DNA from: AG25 sp035518815
GTDB lineage: Bacteria; Gemmatimonadota; Gemmatimonadetes; Gemmatimonadales; GWC2-71-9
DNA length: 64,000 nucleotides
Reading direction: 5' to 3'
Assembly (NCBI GenBank): GCA_035518815.1
Contig: DATIXG010000072.1
Location: 62,001-126,000, forward strand
Every line of letters starts with the position of its first letter. The first letter of the stretch is position 1. Shown here piece by piece: positions 1-7,541 of this stretch. A program made the position numbers and the translations under genes. The notes beneath the pieces are model-generated. The model worked only from the letters and a program-made list of their open reading frames with translations, ran no database searches and had not been told where the DNA came from.

Positions 1-2
1 CC

Positions 3-938
3 ACGGCGTTCCTCTTGCCGCTCAACCTCGCCGCGCTCGCACTGCTCGCCGACCGGGGCGTCCTGACTCCGCTCGGCCTGTTGCGCCTCGGCGCGGTCGG
101 GCTCCAGGTCATCTTCGTCACGTTCGTGCAGCGCTCCGGGTCCCCCGCCCTGGTCGCGCTGCTCGGGCACGCGCTGCTCCCGGCCCGCTGGTTCGCCTGG
201 TCGCCGCTGCGCCAGCCGGCGCTGCTCGCGTTCGCCGTCGCCATCGTGCTCACCGCCATCCCGCTCCTGTTCGAGCGCAATGCCACGACTCGCGGATTCC
301 TCTGGGCCATCGTGGCGGCCTTCCTGGCGGCGAATGCCCGCCCGAGCCACACCGCCGAAGGGATCTACCTCGGGACCGCTGGCCTCATCCTCGTCGTCGC
401 CGTGATCGAGGCCTCCTACCTGCTCGCCTACCAGGATGGGCTCACGTCCCTGCCGGCGCGCCGCGCCCTCACCGAGGCCCTCGAGCGGCTGGGCGGCGGC
501 GGGCACTACACCGTCGCGATGATCGACGTGGATCACTTCAAACGGTTCAACGACACCTACGGCCACGACGTGGGCGACCAGGTCCTGCGCATGGTGGCGG
601 CCAAGCTGGCCCAGGTCACGGGCGGGGGACGCGCGTACCGCTACGGGGGCGAGGAGTTCGCCGTGCTCTTCCCGGGACGGAGTCTCGAGGAGGTCCTGCC
701 GCACCTGGACGACGTGCGCCAGGCGATCGCCGACACGAACTTCACTATCCGCCGCCGCTTGCGGGCCCGCCGCCGGGGCGAGTCGGGCAACCGGCCGCGC
801 CGGAAGGCGGCCATCACGGTCAGCATTGGTGCGGCGGAGAGAACTCAGCGCCATTCGGCGCCGGAGCAGGTGCTGCGGGCAGCCGACCAGGCGCTGTACC
901 GCGCCAAGGCCGACGGCCGGAACCGCGTGCGAAGCTAG
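3..938 (+). CDS. Membrane diguanylate cyclase (GGDEF), 5' truncated
   Basis: This is a c-di-GMP-producing enzyme that condenses two GTP at the inner membrane. The reading frame is already open at the window edge, so the real start lies upstream; the TTG at 15 is only the first possible start inside the window. The N-terminal third is strongly hydrophobic with several membrane helices, followed by a GGDEF domain beginning near AYQDGLTSLPARR. The active-site signature RYGGEEF lies near 637-660, so the cyclase should be active. The usual RxxD inhibitory site just before the signature is not visible (TGGGRAYRYGG). A basic, Arg-rich insertion interrupts the domain before the final ITVSIGAA strand. 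Which signal the membrane part senses cannot be told from this fragment. Confidence 0.9.
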   Translation, partial: TAFLLPLNLAALALLADRGVLTPLGLLRLGAVGLQVIFVTFVQRSGSPALVALLGHALLPARWFAWSPLRQPALLAFAVAIVLTAIPLLFERNATTRGFLWAIVAAFLAANARPSHTAEGIYLGTAGLILVVAVIEASYLLAYQDGLTSLPARRALTEALERLGGGGHYTVAMIDVDHFKRFNDTYGHDVGDQVLRMVAAKLAQVTGGGRAYRYGGEEFAVLFPGRSLEEVLPHLDDVRQAIADTNFTIRRRLRARRRGESGNRPRRKAAITVSIGAAERTQRHSAPEQVLRAADQALYRAKADGRNRVRS

Positions 939-939
939 G

Positions 940-2400
940 CTAGCCGGCCGCGCTCGCCGCGCCCGCTTGCTGCATCGGTTCGTGCGGCTGCGCCGTCACC
1001 CACACCCCGGGATGAGGAATCGTGACGGTGCACTCGTCCGCCACCCGTGGAGGACGGGACTCGTAGCCCGCGATCGCCTCGCGCCATTCCACGGGAACCG
1101 CCGCGCTCGGCCGCAGCGGCAGGGCGATCGAGCTCCCGATCCGGCCGATCACTGTGTTCTCGACGACGTCGGTGAGTAGTGCGCCGGTCGGGTCGCGCAG
1201 CTTGGACAGCGCAGCATGCCGCGCGGCGGGATCCCCGGCCGCGACGATCGCCGTCGAGTAGTACAGCAGATTCGCCTCGATGTGATCGAGCAACCGGCGG
1301 TGCCCGTCGTCCGCCCCGCCGATCAGCCGCTCGAGATCGGGCAACAGGTCGCGGTCGATCAGCGTGCGGCGGAAGATGTAGCCGAAGCGCCGTACCGCCT
1401 CGGGCGTCGCCACGTTCTGCATGCGGAACGGCACGAACAGGACGAGCCGGACGCGCGGGCTCCGGAACACGACGCGGAACCGCTCGAGCGGCTCGAAGAA
1501 GTGGAATGTCACCACGTGGTCGCGCGCGGTGTTGCGCACGGTGCGCAGCGCGCCCGCGTCGGGCGGCACGGACCCGGCGTCGACCACGCCCAGAGGGCGC
1601 CGCCGCAGCGCCTGGCTCATCCGCTCGGTGCGCTCCTTGATCAGGGCTACGGTGTCGGTCGCCGCCGCGTGCAGGTCCACCCCCGGGAGCGTGCACCCCT
1701 CGAGCTGCAGCTCGGGCCGCAGCGCCGACACCAGGTCGCCGAGCATGGACGTGCCCACCATGCGCGCGAGAATCTGAAGCGGCCGCTCCCGGCCTTCCAC
1801 GTCGCGCCGCCAGCGGCCGTCCAGCACGGTGAGCCGCGCCTCGTCGCCCGGCGTGAGCGACACGCTGTACAGCAGCTCGCCCCACAGCACGCCGAGCGAC
1901 TGCCACAGCTGCTCGACCTCGACGAGCACCCCATAGCGCATGGTGGCCGACGGCTCGGGAGGCAGCGCGGAAAAATCCGCGATCGTGTCGTTCGCACCGG
2001 GGGCCGCGCGTCCGGCGCGGTCGGCGAACATCGCGAGCCGCTGGAAGTAGAGGATGTGTCCCGGGATTTCCTGCGGCTCGGCGGGGCGCCCGCCCCCGGG
2101 AGGTGCGGCGTGCTCGCGGTCTCCACCGGTCGGCGTCAACGGCACCCAGCTGGGCGCTGCGAGGTCCGTCGGGCCGTCGCGCAACGTCGCCGTGGCCAGC
2201 TCGATCGGCTCCTCGTTCCGCAAGCCCACGCGGAGGCGCAGCCGTGCCCCTTCGCGCCGCGGAATCGCAACGGTCCCGTCGGACTCGCTCACCCAGTAGC
2301 CCGCAGGATTCCCGGTCTCGTCGAGCACCGTCACCGGCACTCCCTGGGCGGGCTTGCCGGAATCCTGATGCACGATGCGAAACACCCACACTTCTTTCAT
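940..2400 (-). CDS. Hypothetical protein with N-terminal beta-sandwich-like domain
   Basis: I do not recognise this family. The protein is about 486 residues, with no signal peptide or membrane helix, so it is probably cytoplasmic. The first 70 residues (start MKEVWVFRIVHQDSGKP) read like a transthyretin or carboxypeptidase-regulatory-like sandwich: PVTVLDETGNPAGYW followed by SDGTVAIPRREG. A central block holds LWGELLYSVSLTPGDEA, then an Arg-rich helical region, a FHFFEPLERFRVVF strand region, and a C-terminal SIALPLRP segment. The frame stays open to 2469, so a start there is possible, but the 2400 start begins directly with domain-like sequence. It ends two bases from the convergent cyclase gene and has no operon partner that hints at a role. 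Confidence 0.65.
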   Translation of the reverse strand: MKEVWVFRIVHQDSGKPAQGVPVTVLDETGNPAGYWVSESDGTVAIPRREGARLRLRVGLRNEEPIELATATLRDGPTDLAAPSWVPLTPTGGDREHAAPPGGGRPAEPQEIPGHILYFQRLAMFADRAGRAAPGANDTIADFSALPPEPSATMRYGVLVEVEQLWQSLGVLWGELLYSVSLTPGDEARLTVLDGRWRRDVEGRERPLQILARMVGTSMLGDLVSALRPELQLEGCTLPGVDLHAAATDTVALIKERTERMSQALRRRPLGVVDAGSVPPDAGALRTVRNTARDHVVTFHFFEPLERFRVVFRSPRVRLVLFVPFRMQNVATPEAVRRFGYIFRRTLIDRDLLPDLERLIGGADDGHRRLLDHIEANLLYYSTAIVAAGDPAARHAALSKLRDPTGALLTDVVENTVIGRIGSSIALPLRPSAAVPVEWREAIAGYESRPPRVADECTVTIPHPGVWVTAQPHEPMQQAGAASAAG

Positions 2401-2504
2401 GAGGCCCGGAAAATTGGGGGCCCCAATATGCAATCCGAGGCCCGGCGCGGACAACGCGCCGGAGCACATCCGGCTTAACTCGTTGTGTCAGGCCGGATTG
2501 GAGG

Positions 2505-3284
2505 CTAGTAGATCCTCGCCGCCCAGCCGATCCCGCCGAGGAGATGATTCAGAAACGGGCCCTCGCTGTAGCTGCAGGCAGGGTGGCCCATCGCGGTGTA
2601 CCACGCCCGGCCGCCGTCATACTCGTGTTGCCAGGCGATCGGGTGCGTCGCCCCCATGTTCCCGCCGGAGTAGGTCGATTCGTCGACACGCGCGAGAACG
2701 GTGACCCCGCTCGGCTGCCCGGTGAAGTTGTACCACTCGTCGCTCCGCACCCAGGGGCTGGGCAACGTTTGCGTGGACGCCTGCGTCGCGTCCACGACGA
2801 TGACCGTCCCCTGCTGGAGTGCCGGATGCGACATGAACGTCGCGCCGAGCAGCGCGTGGTACCAGGGCCAGTCGTACTCGGTGTCGGACGCGGAGTGCAC
2901 GCCGACGAAGCCGTGACCGGCCCGGATGTAACGCTCGAACGCGCTCTGCTGCGCCGTGTCGAGCACATCACCTGTCGTGCTCAGGAACATCACCACCGCG
3001 AACCGCGCCAGATTGCCGTCGGTGAACACGATGGGATCGTCCGTGGCTTCGATCGTGAAGGTATTGTCCGCGCCGAGCTGGTGGACGGCGGCGATCCCCG
3101 ACGTGATCGAGGAATGATGGTATCCGGTCGTGCGGTAGAAGACGAGCATCTGAAAGGGCGTATGCGCCGGCAGCGTCAGCGTGGTCGCGCTCGTCGCGGG
3201 GCACACGTCCTGATCGGCGCCGTCGCTCGAATGACAGCCGAGCACGGCCGCGAGCGCCGCCGCAACGATCCATGCTCTCCGCAC
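2505..3284 (-). CDS. ThuA-like domain lipoprotein
   Basis: This is a secreted protein with a glutamine-amidotransferase-like ThuA fold. The start gives a classic lipoprotein signal, MRRAWIVAAALAAVLGCHSS, with Cys in the lipobox. The mature domain begins MLVFYRTTGYHHSSI, and the family landmarks GFVGVHSASDTEYDWPWY, SHPA and the C-terminal MGHP follow in order. ThuA proteins are linked to sugar (trehalose or glucoside) metabolism, but their reaction is poorly defined, and many environmental homologues are annotated only by fold. At 259 residues the length is normal for a single ThuA domain. It probably sits in the cell envelope. Neighbours are on the same strand but give no clear pathway. Confidence 0.85.
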   Translation of the reverse strand: MRRAWIVAAALAAVLGCHSSDGADQDVCPATSATTLTLPAHTPFQMLVFYRTTGYHHSSITSGIAAVHQLGADNTFTIEATDDPIVFTDGNLARFAVVMFLSTTGDVLDTAQQSAFERYIRAGHGFVGVHSASDTEYDWPWYHALLGATFMSHPALQQGTVIVVDATQASTQTLPSPWVRSDEWYNFTGQPSGVTVLARVDESTYSGGNMGATHPIAWQHEYDGGRAWYTAMGHPACSYSEGPFLNHLLGGIGWAARIY

Positions 3285-3345
3285 AAAGCCTCGGGGTTCG
3301 TCTTCCAGAACAACTAGTCGCGGCGTCCGATTCCCGCAACGTTGA

Positions 3346-3363
3346 CCCGGGCTGAAGCCCGGG
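3346..3363. terminator. Compact GC-rich inverted repeat after the VOC gene
   Basis: CCCGGGCT and AGCCCGGG form a perfect inverted repeat two bases downstream of the VOC gene stop on the minus strand. The two-base centre means the real hairpin must open a larger loop. There is no T-run on the minus strand, so factor-independent termination is only possible, not shown. Confidence 0.35.
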
Positions 3364-3365
3364 CT

Positions 3366-3773
3366 TTAGTCCACCCGCTCCGCGTTCAGCTCGATCACAT
3401 GGCGGTCGGGATCGAGGATGAAGACCTGTGGGAAGCCTGCTTTCCCCCATTGGTTTTCCCGCAGCCGTTTGGTCGCGTCCCGCGCGTCGCTCGAGAACCC
3501 ATGCGACTTGAGGAATGCCACGGTGTCAGCGTAGCTCGCCACCCGCAGGGCGAAATGCACGTCGTGCGAGTCGATCCCTCGGCTGCGCAGGGTCGGCTTG
3601 TCGTGCAGAATCAGGTGGAGCTGCCGGTCGCCGATCGCGAACCACGCCCCCGCGAACTCGAACGCCGGCCGTTCGATCTCCTTGAGCCCCAGCACGTCGC
3701 GGTAGAACGCCCGCGAGCGCTCGAGGTCGGTGACGGGGAGGCTGACGTGGTGCAGACCTGTGACGTCGATCAT
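3366..3773 (-). CDS. VOC superfamily (glyoxalase/dioxygenase-like) enzyme
   Basis: This is a single vicinal-oxygen-chelate protein of 135 residues, made of two beta-alpha-beta-beta-beta modules. The opening MIDVTGLHHVSLPVTDLER is typical, with a first metal-ligand His. The second module has DVHFALRV (second His) and ends HVIELNAERVD, where Glu is the usual third ligand. Family members bind a divalent metal and act on alpha-oxoaldehyde-glutathione adducts, aromatic ring-cleavage substrates or antibiotics such as fosfomycin; sequence alone does not choose between these. It is most likely cytoplasmic. It has its own GC-rich hairpin downstream and stands between unrelated genes. Confidence 0.85.
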   Translation of the reverse strand: MIDVTGLHHVSLPVTDLERSRAFYRDVLGLKEIERPAFEFAGAWFAIGDRQLHLILHDKPTLRSRGIDSHDVHFALRVASYADTVAFLKSHGFSSDARDATKRLRENQWGKAGFPQVFILDPDRHVIELNAERVD

Positions 3774-3849
3774 GACTCGTCCTCACGGAGAGCGGGCCCA
3801 CCGCGCACCGCGCGCTGGGCCCGATGCCCCTGCTGTGATACCGGCGGCG

Positions 3850-4176
3850 CTACGGCTTCACATTGATCTTGTTCGCCGTCGCCGAGCCCACCGGGATTAC
3901 ACTTTGGCCGTTCACGACGCCGGCCGTCACCACCAGGCGCAGGGCGCCCGGCTTGGTCACGGACAGCCCGGTGAACGTTGCCACACCCGCATTGTCGGTC
4001 GTCGCCACCGGATCGTTCGTACAGACGCTCCCGATGCACTGATCGAGACCGGCGAGCGCGGTGCGAAGCACGTCGATGAGATCTGCCACCAGAACGAAGG
4101 AATCCGTGCGAGTCGGGACGTAGGATACCGCCGCACTAGCAGGGCCGCCAGGGAACCCTTTGACGGGAATCCCATA
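3850..4176 (-). pseudogene. Probable C-terminal remnant of an Ig-like (Big-type) protein
   Basis: An open frame runs from just after a TGA near 4177 to a stop at 3850. It contains TTDNAGVATFTGLSV and GALRLVVTAG, which look like the last Ig-like repeat of a bacterial surface protein. There is no ATG or good signal peptide at its head; the first usable start is GTG at 4089, which would begin in the middle of the fold. I therefore read it as the leftover tail of a larger secreted protein. It could instead be a real short gene of 79 residues. It overlaps the promoter side of the copper-site lipoprotein gene on the other strand. Confidence 0.35.
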
Positions 4177-4219
4177 TCACAGGAAGACGTCGCTATCAAC
4201 CCCGCAGGGAGGACTGACC

Positions 4220-5008
4220 GTGTTTCGAAGCACTTCGCGCGCCTGGGCCGCCGCCGCGCTCATCGCGTGCGTCCTGAGTTGCAGTAAAGGCGAAAAGGCC
4301 CCACCAGCAGACGGCGCGCCCGCCCAGAGTGGCGCGGCGCCGAACGGGCCGCTCGGCACCGCCACCGTCACGGGCAAGGTGACGTTCCTCGGCAAGGCAC
4401 CCGAGAACCCGCCCATCGACATGTCCGCGGAAGCAGCGTGCAAGGCCGCCTACCCGACGACGCCCCATCAGCCGATCGTCGTGGTGAATCCCAACGGCAC
4501 ACTGGCCAACGTCTTCGTCTACGTCAAAACCGGCCTGCCACCGGACGCGCGCTACACTCCCCCTGCGACACCGGTGACCATCGACCAGCAAGGATGCCTG
4601 TATCACCCCCGGGTGTTCGGGATCATGGTCGGCCAGACGCTCGCAATCAAGAACAGCGACCAGCTGCTCCACAACATCAAGGCGCTCGGGAAACTGAACC
4701 GGCCGTTCAACATCAGCCAACCGACCGCCAACATGACCACTGATCGTACCTTCGCGGCGACCGAAGTCATGCTGCCGTTCGAGTGCAATGTGCACGGCTG
4801 GATGCACGCCTATGCGGGCGTGCTTCCGCATCCGTTCTTTGCGACAACGGGGACGGACGGGACGTTCACGATCGCGAACCTGCCGGCAGGCACCTACACC
4901 CTCGAGTTCTGGCACGAGCAGTACGGCACCCGCGAGGTCACCGTGACGGTCGCCGATCACGAGACGAAGACGGTGGACGTCCGCTACGGCACCGCGAAGA
5001 AGGGTTAG
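4220..5008 (+). CDS. Cupredoxin-like lipoprotein with carboxypeptidase-regulatory tail
   Basis: This is a secreted lipoprotein of about 262 residues. The GTG start at 4220 is chosen because GGGAGGA lies seven bases upstream and the frame then begins with a lipoprotein signal ending LIACVLSCSKGEK. The middle domain has possible type-1 copper ligands: His in QLLHNIKALG, and Cys, His and Met in FECNVHGWMHAY (Cys-x2-His-x2-Met). The last 80 residues (TDGTFTIANLPAGTYTLEFW) are a carboxypeptidase-regulatory-like beta sandwich. Related proteins occur in electron-transfer and methylamine-utilisation contexts, but copper binding here is inferred from motif only. It overlaps the convergent GH15 gene by four bases. 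Confidence 0.8.
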   Translation: MFRSTSRAWAAAALIACVLSCSKGEKAPPADGAPAQSGAAPNGPLGTATVTGKVTFLGKAPENPPIDMSAEAACKAAYPTTPHQPIVVVNPNGTLANVFVYVKTGLPPDARYTPPATPVTIDQQGCLYHPRVFGIMVGQTLAIKNSDQLLHNIKALGKLNRPFNISQPTANMTTDRTFAATEVMLPFECNVHGWMHAYAGVLPHPFFATTGTDGTFTIANLPAGTYTLEFWHEQYGTREVTVTVADHETKTVDVRYGTAKKG

Positions 5009-6792
5009 AACGCCTGGTCCCAGCGCAACGATAGGCGGATCGCCGCGCTGATCAGCCCGACCATGCTGTAGGTCTGCACGAAGTTGCCCCACGGCTCGCG
5101 CGTGACCGGGTCGATGTGCTCGGCCAGGAGGCCGTGGCGGTTTCGGCACGCGAGGACCGTCTCGAACAGCGAACGGGCCTCCGCCCGCTCCCCGATGGCC
5201 GCGAGCGCGTTGATATACCAGAACGTGCACGCCAGGAACGCGTTGGCCGGCACACCGAAGTCGTCCGCCTCCACGTAGCGAAACACGAAGTCGCCACGGC
5301 GGAGTTCTCGCCCGATGGCCCGCACGGTGCTCACGAACCGAGGATCGTCGTCGGTCACGAACCCCAGCTCGTTCAGGCGCAACAGGCTCGCGTCGAGCGT
5401 GTCACCGTCGAGTGTCGCGGTGAAGCTGCCGCGTTTGGCGTTCCACGCTCGTTCGAACGTCACCCAATGGATGCGCGCCGCCTGCTCGCGCCAGTACGCC
5501 GCGCGATCGGCGAGCCCCAGGTGCGTGGCCACCCGTGCCAGCCGGTCGCATCCGGCCCAGCACATCACGCTCGAGAAGGTGTGGACGCGCGCCGCGCCCC
5601 GGAGCTCCCAGATGCCGGCGTCGGGCTGGTCGAACACGATGGCCGCGCGCTCCCCCAGCGCCTCCAACCGGCGAAACACGACCTCGTCGCCGCGCCGCAC
5701 GAGCCGGTGGTCGAAAAACACGTGCGTCGCGGCCAGGATGGCGGACCCGTAGACGTCGTGTTGGTGCTGCCGGTACGCCTGGTTGCCGATCCGCACCGGC
5801 CCCATGCCGCGATAGCCCGGCAACGCCTCGGCTTCCCGCTCGTCCATGACCGACCGTCCGCTGATGCCGTAGACCGGTTGCAGATGACCGTCCTGCCCGG
5901 CCGCGACAATGTTGAGGACGTAGCTCAGGTACCGCTCCATCGTCTGGGTGGCGCCCAGGCGGTTGAGCGCGTTGATCACGAAATGCGCGTCCCGCAGCCA
6001 GCAGTAGCGGTAGTCCCAGTTGCGCCTGCTCCCCGGTGCCTCGGGGATGGACGTCGTGAGCGCGGCCACGATAGCGCCCGTGTCCTCGAAGACATTGAGC
6101 TTCAGGGTGATGGCCGCCCGGATCACGGCATCCTGCCACTCGAATGGGATCGCCAGCGAGCGCACCCACTCGCGCCAGTGCGCCGTTGTCTCGTCCAGGA
6201 ACTGGCTCCCGATCTCGGCGACCGCATCCTGGACGGTCTCGTCCGGCCCGATGAGCAGGGTGACGCTGTCCTCGAGGAAGAAGGTGTTTTCCTCCACGAT
6301 GGCGGTCACCGGGACATCGGTCGTCAGGCGCACGACGAGATCGGTCCCGACGTAGCGGACGTGGTTCGAGCCGGTCGTGATCACGGGTCGCGCCCGGCCA
6401 TAGTCGAACGCGGGACGCACCTGCACGCGCACGCGCGGGCTGCCGCTGAGGCGCTTGATCCGGCGCACCAGCATCATGGGGCAGAACATCCGACCGTGGT
6501 GGCGGAACCGGGGGGCAAAGTCCGTCACTTCGATCGATCCGCCCGCACGATCGTACAGGCGCGTCACGAGCACGGGTGTGTTGACGAGATACTCCTGCTC
6601 GTCGCGGACACAGTCGACCAGCTCGAGCGCGAGAAAGCCGAAGTCGTCCCCGCCCGTGCGGGGACGGAGCAGCGTGCAGAACGTGGGATCGGCGTCGAGC
6701 CGGGGAAAGCACGCCCACACGATCTCGGCCGCAGGGTTCACGAGCGCCCCGATCGTCCCATTGCCGATCACGGCGAGGTCGAGCGAGCTCAC
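5005..6792 (-). CDS. Glycoside hydrolase family 15 (glucoamylase/trehalase-like)
   Basis: This is a cytoplasmic alpha-glucoside hydrolase of about 595 residues. An N-terminal beta-sandwich (LDLAVIGNGTIGALVNPAAE) precedes the (alpha/alpha)6 barrel, which shows the family signatures TTSIPEAPGSRRNWDYRYCW and LRDAHFVINALNRLG, and a C-terminal EHIDPVTREPWGNFVQTYS block matching the catalytic-base region. The GTG start at 6792 shares GTGA with the otsB stop, so translation is probably coupled. Bacterial GH15 members include glucoamylases and trehalases. Being third in an otsA-otsB operon makes trehalose or an alpha-glucan the likely substrate, but specificity is inference. A longer frame upstream overlaps otsB and was rejected. 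Confidence 0.88.
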   Translation of the reverse strand: MSSLDLAVIGNGTIGALVNPAAEIVWACFPRLDADPTFCTLLRPRTGGDDFGFLALELVDCVRDEQEYLVNTPVLVTRLYDRAGGSIEVTDFAPRFRHHGRMFCPMMLVRRIKRLSGSPRVRVQVRPAFDYGRARPVITTGSNHVRYVGTDLVVRLTTDVPVTAIVEENTFFLEDSVTLLIGPDETVQDAVAEIGSQFLDETTAHWREWVRSLAIPFEWQDAVIRAAITLKLNVFEDTGAIVAALTTSIPEAPGSRRNWDYRYCWLRDAHFVINALNRLGATQTMERYLSYVLNIVAAGQDGHLQPVYGISGRSVMDEREAEALPGYRGMGPVRIGNQAYRQHQHDVYGSAILAATHVFFDHRLVRRGDEVVFRRLEALGERAAIVFDQPDAGIWELRGAARVHTFSSVMCWAGCDRLARVATHLGLADRAAYWREQAARIHWVTFERAWNAKRGSFTATLDGDTLDASLLRLNELGFVTDDDPRFVSTVRAIGRELRRGDFVFRYVEADDFGVPANAFLACTFWYINALAAIGERAEARSLFETVLACRNRHGLLAEHIDPVTREPWGNFVQTYSMVGLISAAIRLSLRWDQAF

Positions 6793-7541
6793 GCTGAAAC
6801 GGCTCCCGCGCCCTCGAGCCACGCTCGGACCGCCGCGACATCCCGCAGCCGCCACCGGGCGACGCTTGGCCCCGGCCCCACCTTGATGGAATGACCGCGC
6901 AGCCGATTCACCATCGCGAATCCATACTCGTCCGTGCGGTCGTCTCCGACGAACACGGGCACCCGCCCCCGGAAGGGGGTCTCCTCCATGAACTCGCGCA
7001 CCGCCCCCCCCTTGTCCTTGCCCGCGGGCTTGAGCTCCACCACGCGCTTGCCCGACTGGATGCTGAACACGCCCCCCAATTCGGGAAGGACCGAGCGCAC
7101 CAGGCGATGCGCGTAGCCGCCGAGCGACGGAGCCCGTCGGTAGTGGAGGGCGAGCGACAGGCCCTTGTACTCGAGCAGCAGGCCGGCGCGGCCGGCCACG
7201 GCCACCCGCAGGCGATCGTGTGCCCCGTCGAGGGTCACGGGCGTCGCATGCCGGGTGACGTGACCCCTCGCATTGCGCCGCTCGGTGCCGTGCTGCCCCG
7301 CGGCCGGGAGATGCACGGCGTGAAACAGCGCATCGACGTCCCGGATGGACCGCCCGCTGATCAGGGCCACCGCGCCACCGCTGAAGCGATACAGGGCCTC
7401 GATGCGGGCGCCGAGATCGTGGTCGAGGCGTACGCCGCCCGGGGAGTCGGCGATGTCGAGCAACGTGCCGTCGATGTCGAAGAAGTACGCCCAGTCCGAT
7501 CGCGGCACCGGTGGAGGTCGGCGGGCGCCGGCGCGGCTCAT
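6789..7541 (-). CDS. otsB: Trehalose-6-phosphate phosphatase
   Basis: This HAD-family phosphatase removes phosphate from trehalose 6-phosphate, the second step of OtsAB trehalose synthesis. The protein is 250 residues and cytoplasmic. The nucleophile motif FFDIDGTLLDIAD is near residue 20, motif II lies in ALISGRSIRDVD, the Lys region is in VELKPAGKDKGGAVREF, and the acidic motif is FVGDDRTDEYGF. The ATG at 7541 overlaps the otsA stop as ATGA, and its stop overlaps the GH15 start as GTGA. The much longer upstream-extended frame is only the shadow of otsA. Confidence 0.93.
   Translation of the reverse strand: MSRAGARRPPPVPRSDWAYFFDIDGTLLDIADSPGGVRLDHDLGARIEALYRFSGGAVALISGRSIRDVDALFHAVHLPAAGQHGTERRNARGHVTRHATPVTLDGAHDRLRVAVAGRAGLLLEYKGLSLALHYRRAPSLGGYAHRLVRSVLPELGGVFSIQSGKRVVELKPAGKDKGGAVREFMEETPFRGRVPVFVGDDRTDEYGFAMVNRLRGHSIKVGPGPSVARWRLRDVAAVRAWLEGAGAVSA

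Noticed and set aside
1216..2478. 420-codon open frame on the plus strand opposite the orphan gene
   Set aside because: Composition is His/Arg/Gln-rich with no domain pattern; it is a typical antisense shadow in GC-rich DNA.
5116..6894. 592-codon open frame opposite the GH15 gene
   Set aside because: Antisense shadow of a well-supported enzyme.
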